Shown piece after piece: positions 48,668 through 57,249 of a stretch of 64,000 bases of DNA. A program made the position numbers and the translations under genes. Below the pieces are notes generated by a model. That model saw only the letters and a list, made by a program, of their open reading frames with translations, did no database searches and was not told the DNA's origin. Position 1 is the stretch's first letter; the number at the start of each line of letters is the position of its first letter. Origin of the DNA: an uncultured Paracoccaceae bacterium (lineage in GTDB: Bacteria; Pseudomonadota; Alphaproteobacteria; Rhodobacterales; Rhodobacteraceae). The DNA lies in assembly GCA_951812615.1 (NCBI GenBank), contig CATOSU010000007.1:229751-293750 (forward strand), read 5' to 3'.

Positions 48668-48870
48668 TTATTCGGTCAGCGTTCGCCCATTGTCCGCGAT
48701 CAAGAGCGCCTCGGCGCGGTCTGCGTCCTTCTTTCCGGCGCGCTCGCAAGCAAGGGTCGGAAATCGCCGGATCGCGAAGGCGCGGGCTTATTCCTTGTCG
48801 GAGCCGAGCCCGTGATAGCGTTTCCATTTGTTCGGCGTGACGAGCTCGAGGCGCATGCCGCAAACCCAAC
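48668..48870 (-). pseudogene. RuvC-like (phage-type) Holliday-junction nuclease remnant
   Basis: On the minus strand, one frame reads LELVTPNKWKRYHGLGSDKE, then an in-frame TAA (48790-48788), then ARAFAIRRFPTLACERAGKK and DADRAEALLIADNGRTL before its final stop at 48668. The pattern (VTPxxWK, K-x-ARA, KKxDxRAEAxLIA) is the C-terminal half of phage RuvC-like resolvases. The N-terminal catalytic Asp region cannot be followed, so the gene is broken. Confidence 0.7.
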
Positions 48871-49254
48871 CCCATGCGGGTCGTCGTGCAACATGGCTGG
48901 CAGGAGATACAGGTTCGCACCCTTCGCTTTGAGCGGCTTGCGGGTGCCTGCAGGTGCGTTTTCCCTGTCCCGGCCAGCCCGTGGCGCGACCTAGCCCCTT
49001 GACACCGGGCGGTAAATGCCCCACCTGACCCCTGTCGCTGCGCTGCCGCGTGAGCATGCCGTGCCCGGACCGGGCCATCAGCGCAACACAGTTTCCAGTT
49101 CCCCATCACGCAGGGTTCCTGACGCACCGGCCGGATGCCGCGGGAAACGCCCGCGTGTCCTGAAGCCGGGCGAACCCTCTCGAACCGCGGTGATCGCGGT
49201 CATGACACGTGGCTGCCCCGGCAATCTCCGAGTGCGGCCTGCAAAGGATAGAAT
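48871..49254. other. Non-coding or decayed stretch before the helicase gene
   Basis: 384 bases between the RuvC-like remnant and the RNA helicase. Open frames here are Arg/Pro-rich and have no similarity that I recognise. It probably contains decayed phage DNA on the left and the helicase promoter on the right; AAGGA at 49243 serves the helicase. Confidence 0.5.
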
Positions 49255-50520
49255 TTGTACGACTTTGATATGCTCGGCCTTGCACCGGCCCTGAATCAGG
49301 CGCTGAAGCGCGCCGGGCTGACCCAGCCGACCCCGATCCAGAACAAGGCGGTGCCGCTGGCGCTGCAGGGGCACGATACTCTCGGCCTCGCCCAGACCGG
49401 CACCGGCAAGACGCTGGCTTTCGGGCTGCCGCTGATTGACCATCTGCTGGCGCAGCCGGGCAAACCGGCGCCGAAGACAGCCAAGGCGCTGGTGCTTGCG
49501 CCGACGCGGGAGCTGGTGAACCAGATCGCAGACAGCCTGCGCAACCTGACCGAAGGCACCAAGCTGCGGGTCGCAACCGTGGTCGGCGGCCAGTCGATCG
49601 GCCGGCAGATCAACGTTCTGTCGCGCGGCACCGACATCCTTGTCGCCACGCCCGGGCGGCTGATCGACCTGATGGACCGCGGCGCGGTCGATCTGGGCAC
49701 AGTGCGCCACCTGGTGCTGGACGAGGCGGACCAGATGCTCGACATGGGTTTCATCCACGCCCTGCGCAGGATCGCGCCCAAGTTGGGCACCCCGCGCCAG
49801 ACGATGCTGTTCTCGGCCACCATGCCGAAGCAGATGGAGGAGCTGAGCCGCGCCTACCTGACCGACCCGCACCGTGTGCAGGTGGCGCCGCCGGGCAAGG
49901 CGGCCGACAAGGTCGAGCAGTCGGTGCATTTCGTCGACAAACCGGCCAAATCGGCCAAGCTGCGCGAATTGCTGTCCGCCGATCCCGACGCCCTGACGCT
50001 GGTCTTTGCGCGTACCAAGCACGGGGCCGAAAAGCTGATGAAAGGTCTGGTCGCGGATGGCTATAACGCCGCGTCGATCCACGGCAACAAGAGCCAGGGT
50101 CAGCGCGACCGCGCGATCAAGGCGTTCCGCGACGGCACGATCACCACGCTGGTGGCCACGGATGTGGCCGCGCGCGGCATCGACATTCCCGGTGTGGCCT
50201 ATGTGATCAACTACGACCTGCCGGAAGTGCCTGACAATTACGTGCACCGGATCGGGCGTACGGCGCGGGCCGGCCTCGAAGGCATCGCGCTGTCGCTGTG
50301 TTCACCGGAAGAGGCCGACCTGCTGTTCCAGATCCAGAAGCTGATGAAGACCGAGATCCCGGTGGCCAGCGGCACCAGCCCGCTGCTGGATCGTGCAGAT
50401 GGCTCCGGTCGTCGCAAATCCGGCCCGCGCCGGCGGAACCGTCCCAAGACCGGCGGCGAGCCCGGTGGCGTGGCAACGGCCTCCCGCCGGCGGCGTCCGC
50501 GCCGGCGCCGGGCAGCCTGA
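49255..50520 (+). CDS. DEAD-box ATP-dependent RNA helicase (RhlE type)
   Basis: 421 residues. Motifs in order: Q motif TPIQ, I AQTGTGKT, Ia PTRELVNQI, II DEAD in VLDEADQMLDMGF, III SAT, and VI HRIGRTARAG. The C-terminal ~50 residues are basic (RRKSGPRRRNRP...RRRRPRRRRAA), as in RhlE proteins binding RNA. Start is a TTG at 49255 with AAGGA eight bases upstream; ATG at 49270 is possible. It marks the return to GC-rich core-like sequence. Confidence 0.95.
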   Translation: MYDFDMLGLAPALNQALKRAGLTQPTPIQNKAVPLALQGHDTLGLAQTGTGKTLAFGLPLIDHLLAQPGKPAPKTAKALVLAPTRELVNQIADSLRNLTEGTKLRVATVVGGQSIGRQINVLSRGTDILVATPGRLIDLMDRGAVDLGTVRHLVLDEADQMLDMGFIHALRRIAPKLGTPRQTMLFSATMPKQMEELSRAYLTDPHRVQVAPPGKAADKVEQSVHFVDKPAKSAKLRELLSADPDALTLVFARTKHGAEKLMKGLVADGYNAASIHGNKSQGQRDRAIKAFRDGTITTLVATDVAARGIDIPGVAYVINYDLPEVPDNYVHRIGRTARAGLEGIALSLCSPEEADLLFQIQKLMKTEIPVASGTSPLLDRADGSGRRKSGPRRRNRPKTGGEPGGVATASRRRRPRRRRAA

Positions 50521-50569
50521 CCTCCGGCGAATACCGCCGGCTGCGTTCCTGAACGCATAATTACCGCAG

Positions 50570-50602
50570 AGCCGCGCACCGGTGTTCCGAGCGCGGCTTT
50601 TT
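50570..50602 (+). terminator. Intrinsic terminator after the RNA helicase
   Basis: Eight-base perfect arms (AGCCGCGC and complement) with a 13-base loop and a TTTTT run. It closes the helicase transcript. The remaining bases to 50817 show no gene. Confidence 0.78.
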
Positions 50603-50817
50603 GGCGTGTCGCCCTTTTCCGGCGGCATCCGCGGATCCTCGCTGCTTTGCGCAGCCTTCCCCCAATTATCGGGCCCCGGGACAGCCCGACGATGCACGGC
50701 GGCGCACGGCGCGCAGGGGAAAAAAGATGTCCGCAGAAGGCGGATCCGAACGGTTCAGTTCACTCGATTCGTGTTCTAAGGTGCCGCAAACACGTCTGAC
50801 CCGGAAGCGCCTGCCCC

Positions 50818-51243
50818 ATGTCCGAAACCCTATCCGAACCTCAGCCCGGCCAGTGGGTGCGCATCGCCACCGTGGCCGAGCTTGACCGGCCCCGCCCGCT
50901 GATCCCTGTGACGCTCGGCAACCGGCGGCTGGTGCTTTTTCGCGACGAGGAGGGGCAACTGGGCCTGATCGGGCGCCACTGCCCGCATCGCGGTGCCGAT
51001 TTGTGTTTCGGCCGGCTGGAAGACAATGGCCTGCGCTGCCCGTTTCACGGCTGGCATTTCGACCGTACGGGGCAATGTGTGGAACAGCCCGCGGAACCGG
51101 AAGGGTCGCAGATGTACAAGGCGATCCGGGTGCCGATGATCCCGGTCGCCGAAGGCGGCGGGCTGATCCTGGCCTATACCGGCGACGGCGAACCGGCCGC
51201 GCCGCCGGATTTCACCGCGTTTTCGGATGACGTTGCGGGATGA
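50818..51243 (+). CDS. Small stand-alone Rieske [2Fe-2S] protein
   Basis: 141 residues. The Rieske ligands are complete: CPHRGADL (residues ~60-67) and CPFHGWHFD (~79-87), followed by the QPAEPEG segment typical of the N-terminal domain of aromatic-ring hydroxylating oxygenase alpha subunits. The protein stops where the catalytic domain would start. It precedes, by 46 bases, a protein with the catalytic domain but no cluster ligands, so it is probably the electron donor to it. It resembles an oxygenase half more than a free ferredoxin of the NirD/BphF type. Confidence 0.88.
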   Translation: MSETLSEPQPGQWVRIATVAELDRPRPLIPVTLGNRRLVLFRDEEGQLGLIGRHCPHRGADLCFGRLEDNGLRCPFHGWHFDRTGQCVEQPAEPEGSQMYKAIRVPMIPVAEGGGLILAYTGDGEPAAPPDFTAFSDDVAG

Positions 51244-51289
51244 GCGCCGCTACACTCAACACCATACGGCCGTCAGCAGGAGCCCTGTC

Positions 51290-52516
51290 ATGATCAGCAA
51301 GGAACTGAACGAACAGATCACTCATATCGGGCCGGGCACCGATGCCGGCGCGGTTCTGCGCCGCTACTGGCAGCCCGCCGCGCTGAGCGACGAACTGGAC
51401 GGGCGCACCCGGGTGCCGGTCAATCTGCTGGGCGAACGGCTGGTGCTGATGCGGGACGATACCGGCGTGCTGGTTCTGGCCACGCGGCAGGCACGCGAAG
51501 ACGAACCCGCCGTCAGCTATCCCGACGAGGACGATATCGTTGTCGTGCCGGACGGGCCAGTCTACCCGGTCAGCGAACGCAAGGGCATGATATTCGCCTG
51601 GCTGGGACCGGGCGCGCCGCCGGAATTCCCGAATTTCGACTGTTTCCGCGCTCCTGACAGCCATGTATTCGCCTTCAAGGGGCTGTGGGAATGCAACTGG
51701 CTTCAGGCGCTGGAGATCGGGATCGACCCGGCCCATGCCTCTTTCCTGCACCGGTTCCTGCAGGACGAGGACCCCGACGACAGCTACGGCAAACAGTTCC
51801 GCGACAAGGCCGCCGATCTGGACATGCCGATGACCCGGGTGCTGCGCGAATACCCGCGTCCCGATATCGCGGTCGAGGAAACCGATTTCGGGCTCAAGAT
51901 CACCGCGCTGCGGCATCTGAACGGCGGGCTCACCCATGTGCGCGTGACCAATCAAATCTTCCCCGAAGCCATCTGCATCCCGATGAGCCGGGAAATGACC
52001 ATCACCCAGTGGCACGTCCCGGTCGATGACGAAACCTGCTATTGGTACAGCCTGTTCACCAGCTTCGACAAGCCGGTCGACAAACCGCTGATGCGGGCGC
52101 AGCGGCTGAAAGAACACCGCCTGCCGGACTATGCCCCGCTGAAGAACCGCGACAACGATTACTGCTATGACCCCGACGAACAGGCGCGCGTGACCTATAC
52201 GGGCATGGGGCTGGACATCAATGTGCATGACCAGTGGGCGGTCGAGGGCATGGGCGCCATTCAGGACCGCACGCAGGAACATCTGGGCCGCAGTGACGTG
52301 GCTATCATCCGGTACCGCCGGATGCTGCGGCAGGCCATCGCGGCGCTGCATGACAACCGCGAAGACGCGCTGCCGATGCGTGGCAGCGGCGACCCGACGG
52401 CCATCGTCGGACCGCTGTCGAACGATGCGATTGCCGAGACCGCCGACTGGGCCGCCGCAAGCACCCGGACGGATCTGGCCCGGCGCGCCGCCTGCCCGTG
52501 GGATGCCACGGTTTGA
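51290..52516 (+). CDS. Rieske-type oxygenase catalytic subunit lacking [2Fe-2S] ligands
   Basis: 408 residues. The N-terminal ~110 residues align with a phthalate-dioxygenase-like alpha subunit (GPGTDAGAVLRRYWQPAALSDEL, LVLMRDDTG, YPVSERKGMIFAWLGPG), but the CxH...CxxH segment between them is missing. The mononuclear iron site is intact: His149 and His154 in GIDPAHASFLH, and the later Asp region DRTQEHLGRSD. GCAGGAG precedes the ATG at 51290. The protein should need its cluster supplied by the preceding Rieske gene. Substrate unknown. Confidence 0.85.
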   Translation: MISKELNEQITHIGPGTDAGAVLRRYWQPAALSDELDGRTRVPVNLLGERLVLMRDDTGVLVLATRQAREDEPAVSYPDEDDIVVVPDGPVYPVSERKGMIFAWLGPGAPPEFPNFDCFRAPDSHVFAFKGLWECNWLQALEIGIDPAHASFLHRFLQDEDPDDSYGKQFRDKAADLDMPMTRVLREYPRPDIAVEETDFGLKITALRHLNGGLTHVRVTNQIFPEAICIPMSREMTITQWHVPVDDETCYWYSLFTSFDKPVDKPLMRAQRLKEHRLPDYAPLKNRDNDYCYDPDEQARVTYTGMGLDINVHDQWAVEGMGAIQDRTQEHLGRSDVAIIRYRRMLRQAIAALHDNREDALPMRGSGDPTAIVGPLSNDAIAETADWAAASTRTDLARRAACPWDATV

Positions 52517-52544
52517 CCGGGCCGGAACTCAAACGGGACATCAC

Positions 52545-54002
52545 ATGACCGCACAGGACAGGATCGGAGCCGGCCGGATCGCCGGGCTGGGGATCTACGG
52601 CGCCGAGGACATCCGTCAGGCCGCCGCGGTGGTGGACCGGGTTACAGCGGATGGCATCGAAACCATACGCGTCATGTTTGCCGACCAGCACGGTGTGCTG
52701 CGCGGCAAGACCGTGGTGGCCCGGGCGCTGTGTTCAGTGTTCGAGAGCGGGCTGGGGGTGCCATCGACGCTGCTGTTGAAAGACACCTCGCACCGCACCG
52801 CATTTGCGGTCTGGAACGACGATATGGCGCTGGATGACCAGCCGCTGGCAGGGGCCGGCGACGTGCTGCTTGCCCCCGACCCGACCACGTTCCGGGTTCT
52901 GCCATGGTCGCCGCATTCCGCGATCCTGATCTGCGACGTGCTGCACCGGCCGGGCGGTCCTGTGTCGGTCGCCGCCCGCTCGGTGCTGTCGCAGGCCATG
53001 GGCCGGCTGGGCGATGCCGGATGCTCTGCGCTGATGGGACTGGAGGTGGAGTTTCAGATCTTCGACCGGGTCGATGACGGGCTGGACCACGCGCAGGCCA
53101 CCATGCCCCCTGCCCCGGTCACGACCCGCAACCTGACGCAAGGCTGGCAGTACCTGACCGAAACCCGCTATGGCGAGGTCGAGGACCTGATGGACGCGCT
53201 GCGCCGCGCCAGCGACGACATGGGTCTGGCCGTGCGGTCGATGGAAATCGAGATGGGCCCCAGCCAGTTCGAGTTCACCTTTGACCCGGCCGACCCGATG
53301 ACACAGGCCGACCGCGCCGTTTTGTTCCGCACGCTGGTACATGAAATCAGCCACCGGCGCGGGCTGCATGCCAGCTTCATGGCCCGGCCGCGCCTGCCCA
53401 ATGCCGCTGCAAACGGATGGCATATCCATCAGTCGCTGCAGGACCAGGCCACGGGGCGCAACCTGTTCATGCCGGACGACGACGGCCAGCTGACACCGCA
53501 GGCCAGCGGCTGGATTGCCGGGCTTTTGGCCCATGCTGACGCGTCCTGCCTGCTGACCACGCCCACAGTCAACGGCTACAAGCGGTATGCGCCCTATCAG
53601 CTGGCGCCGAACCGGGTGCAGTGGGGCACCGACAACCGCGGCGCGATGGTCCGCGCGCTGCTGACACCGGGCGATCCGGCCAGCCGCATCGAAAACCGTG
53701 TCGCCGACAGCACCGCCAACCCGTATTTCGCCTTTGCCGCGCAGATCCTGTCGGGCCTCGACGGTATGAACCGCGAACTCATCGCCCCGCCGGAAACCAA
53801 TCGCCCCTATGATGACGGTGCGACGGCCTTGCCGGCAACGCTGGGCGCGGCGATCGATGCCTTTGCCGACAGCCCGCTCTACCGCGGCGCTCTGGGCGAC
53901 GGGTTTGTCGATTATCTGGTTCAGCTGAAACGGTTCGAATGGGACCGCTACCTGTCGGCGATTTCCGAATGGGAACATGCCGAGTATTTCAACCTGTTTT
54001 GA
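52545..54002 (+). CDS. Glutamine-synthetase-like ligase (type I-like fold)
   Basis: 485 residues. GS features: MGLEVEFQIFDR (Glu metal ligands), MEIEMGPSQFEFTF, NGWHIHQSL (His/ATP region), NGYKRYAPYQLAPNRVQWGTDNRGAMVR and ENRVADSTANPYF, ending SEWEHAEYFNLF. Such divergent GS-like proteins join glutamate to amines (gamma-glutamylation), as in PuuA, IpuC or AtdA1, rather than making glutamine. It is 28 bases after the oxygenase gene. ATG at 52545 is chosen; the upstream frame lies inside the oxygenase gene. Confidence 0.9.
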   Translation: MTAQDRIGAGRIAGLGIYGAEDIRQAAAVVDRVTADGIETIRVMFADQHGVLRGKTVVARALCSVFESGLGVPSTLLLKDTSHRTAFAVWNDDMALDDQPLAGAGDVLLAPDPTTFRVLPWSPHSAILICDVLHRPGGPVSVAARSVLSQAMGRLGDAGCSALMGLEVEFQIFDRVDDGLDHAQATMPPAPVTTRNLTQGWQYLTETRYGEVEDLMDALRRASDDMGLAVRSMEIEMGPSQFEFTFDPADPMTQADRAVLFRTLVHEISHRRGLHASFMARPRLPNAAANGWHIHQSLQDQATGRNLFMPDDDGQLTPQASGWIAGLLAHADASCLLTTPTVNGYKRYAPYQLAPNRVQWGTDNRGAMVRALLTPGDPASRIENRVADSTANPYFAFAAQILSGLDGMNRELIAPPETNRPYDDGATALPATLGAAIDAFADSPLYRGALGDGFVDYLVQLKRFEWDRYLSAISEWEHAEYFNLF

Positions 54003-54017
54003 TCCGTGCCGCCGGTC

Positions 54018-54755
54018 ATGCCCGAACACCCCCCGCCCGAACCCGAGTCTCACCGCATCGCCGCCCGGCTGTTTGACGACACCATCGACGGCTATTTCCC
54101 GCTACGGCAATCTCTGGCGCAGATGCTGGAGCGCAACCGGTTCAGCGCCGCGCTGATCTCGCTGCTCTATGTACCGGTGATGGAGATCCCTGGCTTGCCA
54201 CCCGATGCGCCGGTGCCGCTCAGGCTGCCCGCGGCGCATGCCGGCGTGATCAGCCGCCTCATCGTCATTGCCCGGTCCGGTGAAACCGGCCTGCAGCTTG
54301 CCGGGCAAGGCCGATGGCACTGGCGGCAGCGGCCTCACGGTTCAGTCCTGTCGCCCATGGTGCGGCTCGGTGAGCCGGTGTTCATCCGCGGCATCGGGTT
54401 CGAAAAACCGGCACCGGGGCAGAACACGATTTCCAGCCACAGTTTTGGCCCGATGGCCCTCGATCCACACAGCGACGTGGCCTTTGTCCGCGTGCCGGCG
54501 GGCGCCGGTCTGCACCGGGCCGCCGCACAGACCGGTTGGACGTGCTGCCGGGCCTGGGGTTTTGGCCCGGCGCCGGAGGGCCTGTGTTACACCACTCACG
54601 ACCCGGCGTCGCCGGCCCGGTTCGGTGTGCCGGTCGATCCCTGGTCATCCGGTCTGCCCGCGCTGACGGAAGGCGAAACCGGCGCCTACCTGCTGGTCAA
54701 CACCGGCACACCGGCGCTGGAAAACCGCGCCCGCGCCATGGCCGAGGATCGTTAA
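54018..54755 (+). CDS. Unrecognised protein at the end of the Rieske-GS cluster
   Basis: About 245 residues from the ATG at 54018 (a GTG at 54006 is possible). I do not recognise the family. Visible features: an N-terminal LFDDTIDGYFPLRQSLAQMLERN helix region in parts, several strands, a Cys pair in GWTCCRAWGF, and HSFGPMALDPHSDVAFVRVPAG. No signal peptide or membrane helix. It is 15 bases after the GS-like gene, so it is probably part of the same pathway, for example as an accessory or hydrolase component. Confidence 0.6.
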   Translation: MPEHPPPEPESHRIAARLFDDTIDGYFPLRQSLAQMLERNRFSAALISLLYVPVMEIPGLPPDAPVPLRLPAAHAGVISRLIVIARSGETGLQLAGQGRWHWRQRPHGSVLSPMVRLGEPVFIRGIGFEKPAPGQNTISSHSFGPMALDPHSDVAFVRVPAGAGLHRAAAQTGWTCCRAWGFGPAPEGLCYTTHDPASPARFGVPVDPWSSGLPALTEGETGAYLLVNTGTPALENRARAMAEDR

Positions 54756-54791
54756 CCCCTGCCCGCAGAACGCCGGGTCAACCATGCAAAT

Positions 54792-54820
54792 CCTTCATGA
54801 AAGGGTTACACGGCTGTTAC
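54792..54820 (+). promoter_or_regulatory. Candidate Pho box upstream of ugpB (three half-sites)
   Basis: Units CCTTCAT (54792-54798), GGGTTAC (54803-54809) and CTGTTAC (54814-54820) lie at exact 11-base intervals, matching the arrangement before pstS; the third unit is identical to the middle pstS unit. It ends 94 bases before the ugpB ATG. PhoB, encoded in this window, is the expected activator. Confidence 0.7.
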
Positions 54821-54914
54821 GCAGCCCCCCTACCAGACCCCTGGTGCCGCCCCTCGCCGGGACGGCACGTTTCTGCAATCCAGACGCGCCAAAAGAGGCG
54901 CCAGGGGTATACAA

Positions 54915-56225
54915 ATGACACTTAAGTCCGTTCTCGTTGCCAGCACGGCAATTGCCGTTTCCGCCACCGCCGCCGCTGCGAAATCCGAAGTTGAATTCTG
55001 GCACGCCATGGGCGGTCAGCTGGGCGAAATCGTCGACGGGTTCGCCACCAGCTTCAACGCCGGTTCCGACACCTGCCAGGTGAATGCCACCTACAAAGGC
55101 AACTACACCGAGAACATGACGCAATCGATCGCCGCCTTCCGCGCCGGCGAACAGCCGCATATCACGCAGGTTTTCGAGGTCGGCACCGCCACCATGATGG
55201 CCGCCGAAGACAAGGGCGCGGTCTACCCGGTTTATAAGCTGATGCAGGACGCGGGCATCGCGTTCGATCCGTCCGCCTACCTGCCGGCGGTGATCTCCTA
55301 CTACACCGACACCGAAAACAACCTGCTGTCGCTGTCCTTCAACTCCTCCACCCCGGTTCTGTGGTACAACAAGACCGCGCTGGACGCCGCAGGCGTTGCC
55401 GTGCCCACCACGTGGGACGAAGTCGGCGCTGCCGCGAAGGCGCTGAAGGCCAACGGTGTTGAGAAACCGTTCTCCTTCGGCTGGCAGTCCTGGTCGAACA
55501 TCGAGAACTTCTCGGCCTGGCACAATATCCCGATGGGGTCCGAAGAAAACGGCTTTGCCGGGCTCACCACCGAGTTCACCTTCAACAATGACGCGGTCGT
55601 GAACCACATTCAGCGCATCGCCGACTGGGGCAAGGAAGGTCTGTTCGGTTACGGTGGCCGCCGCGGCGACAGCCGGGGCCAGTTCGTGAACGGTGAAACC
55701 GCGCTGTGGATCAACTCGTCGGCCTATTACGGCGGCTTCAAGAAAGACATCTCTGACTTCGAGTTTGGCCAGACCATGCTGCCGCTGGACACCGCCGTTG
55801 CGGACGCGCCGCAGAATTCGATCATCGGTGGCGCGACCCTTTGGGTTCTGACCGGACACGAGCAGCCGGAATACACCTGCGCGGCCGAGTTCTTCCAGTT
55901 CCTCAGCCAGCCCGAACAGCAGGCCATGTGGCACCAGAACACCGGTTATGTTCCGATCACCACGGCAGCCTATGACCTGTCCAGAGAACAGGGGTTTTAC
56001 GAAACCGACCCGATGACCGACACCGCGATCAAACAGCTGTCGCTGAACGCGCCGACCCCGGCCTCCAAAGGCCTGCGCTTTGGCAATTTCGTTCAGGTGC
56101 GCGACATCATCAACGAAGAGCTGGAGGCCGTCTGGTCCGGTGACAAGACCGCCAGGGACGCGATGGACGCCGCGGTTGACCGCGGCAACGCGCTGCTGCG
56201 CGAATTCGAAGAAGCCAACAGCTAA
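54915..56225 (+). CDS. ugpB: sn-Glycerol-3-phosphate-binding protein UgpB
   Basis: 436 residues with a signal peptide (residues 1-22). UgpB traits: VEFWHAMGGQLGE, KGNYTENMTQSIAAFRAG, STPVLWYNK, GYGGRRGDSRGQF and GGATLWVL. It captures glycerol-3-phosphate or glycerophosphodiesters in the periplasm and delivers them to UgpAE. The gene begins the ugpBAEC operon behind the Pho box, as expected for a phosphate-starvation uptake system. Confidence 0.94.
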   Translation: MTLKSVLVASTAIAVSATAAAAKSEVEFWHAMGGQLGEIVDGFATSFNAGSDTCQVNATYKGNYTENMTQSIAAFRAGEQPHITQVFEVGTATMMAAEDKGAVYPVYKLMQDAGIAFDPSAYLPAVISYYTDTENNLLSLSFNSSTPVLWYNKTALDAAGVAVPTTWDEVGAAAKALKANGVEKPFSFGWQSWSNIENFSAWHNIPMGSEENGFAGLTTEFTFNNDAVVNHIQRIADWGKEGLFGYGGRRGDSRGQFVNGETALWINSSAYYGGFKKDISDFEFGQTMLPLDTAVADAPQNSIIGGATLWVLTGHEQPEYTCAAEFFQFLSQPEQQAMWHQNTGYVPITTAAYDLSREQGFYETDPMTDTAIKQLSLNAPTPASKGLRFGNFVQVRDIINEELEAVWSGDKTARDAMDAAVDRGNALLREFEEANS

Positions 56226-56283
56226 GGGTCCCGGCGCGGTCCCCCGGGACCGCCCGGTTTCCCCCAATGTGTATCCCACCAAA

Positions 56284-56312
56284 CGGCAAGGCCCTTCCCG
56301 CGGGCCTTGCCG
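56284..56312 (+). terminator. Stem-loop between ugpB and ugpA
   Basis: Perfect 11-base arms (CGGCAAGGCCC and complement) around TTCCCGC, ending 12 bases before the ugpA ATG. There is no uridine run. Like the hairpin after pstS, it may protect the binding-protein message and reduce read-through into the permease genes. Confidence 0.65.
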
Positions 56313-56324
56313 CCCGAGGTCCCG

Positions 56325-57206
56325 ATGCAGAAACGCGTAACATTTCGATCCAGATCGCTGCCATATCTGCTGCTGTTGCCGCAGATTGCGATCATCTGCG
56401 TCTTCTTCTACTGGCCATCGTGGCAGGCGATCGAAAGCTCCTTCTATCTCGAAGACGCCTTCGGGTTCAGCCGCAAGTGGATCGGCTTGCGCAACTATAC
56501 CGAATTGTGGTCCGAGGCCGGCTATCTCAAAAGCTTCCGGACCACGCTGATCTTCGGTCTGGCCGTCACGTTTCTGTCGATGTCGATGGCCCTGCTTTTC
56601 GCCACCGCAGCGGACCGTGTGGTCAAGGCCGCCACGACCTATCGCACGTTCCTGATCTGGCCCTATGCCGTGGCCCCGGCGCTGGCCGGCGTGCTGTGGT
56701 ATTTCCTGATGAACCCGTCGCTGGGCATTGTGGCCTACTGGCTGAAGGCGATGGGCTATGAGTGGAACCACTATGTGAACGGGCGGCAGGCGATGCTGAT
56801 GGTCACTCTGGCCGCGGCGTGGAAACAGATCAGCTACAATTTTCTGTTCTTTCTGGCGGGTTTACAGTCCATTCCTAAATCGATGATCGAGGCCGCAGCA
56901 ATCGACCGGGCCGGGCCGGTGCGGCGGTTCTGGACCATCATCTTTCCGCTGCTGACACCGACCACTTTCTTCCTGCTGGTGATGAACCTCGTTTACGCGT
57001 TTTTCGACACGTTCTCGCTGATCCACGCCACGACCGAAGGCGGACCGGCTGACAGCACATCGATCCTTGTCTTCCGCGTCTACAACACCGGTTTCATCGG
57101 GCAGGATTACGGGTCTTCCGCGGCACAGTCAGTGATCCTGATGGCAATCGTGGTGGCCATGACCTTCGTGCAGTTCCGCTATATCGACCGCCGGGTGAAT
57201 TACTAG
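56325..57206 (+). CDS. ugpA: Glycerol-3-phosphate ABC permease UgpA
   Basis: 293 residues with six predicted membrane helices. The N-terminus [20 protein letters not shown] and the coupling region [20 protein letters not shown] are UgpA-like. ATG at 56325 gives this standard start; the frame could open at 56307. It forms the channel with UgpE. Confidence 0.94.
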   Translation: MQKRVTFRSRSLPYLLLLPQIAIICVFFYWPSWQAIESSFYLEDAFGFSRKWIGLRNYTELWSEAGYLKSFRTTLIFGLAVTFLSMSMALLFATAADRVVKAATTYRTFLIWPYAVAPALAGVLWYFLMNPSLGIVAYWLKAMGYEWNHYVNGRQAMLMVTLAAAWKQISYNFLFFLAGLQSIPKSMIEAAAIDRAGPVRRFWTIIFPLLTPTTFFLLVMNLVYAFFDTFSLIHATTEGGPADSTSILVFRVYNTGFIGQDYGSSAAQSVILMAIVVAMTFVQFRYIDRRVNY

Positions 57207-57249
57207 CCATGTTCCGCCCCCGCGATATCCGAAACGAGGCTTGCCGGTA

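Noticed and set aside
48315-49127. 270-residue minus-strand open frame
   Set aside because: Arg/Cys-rich without family features; it overlaps the AraC gene, and the RuvC-like remnant is in a different frame.
30432-49254. Direct repeat of the tRNA-Ser 3' end as attachment site
   Set aside because: I looked for the GGTTCGAATCCCTGTCTC end near the right border and did not find a copy; no integrase gene is present either.
54795-56771. 658-residue minus-strand open frame opposite ugpB and ugpA
   Set aside because: Its length comes from codon bias of the opposite strand; UgpB and UgpA on the plus strand have full family motifs.
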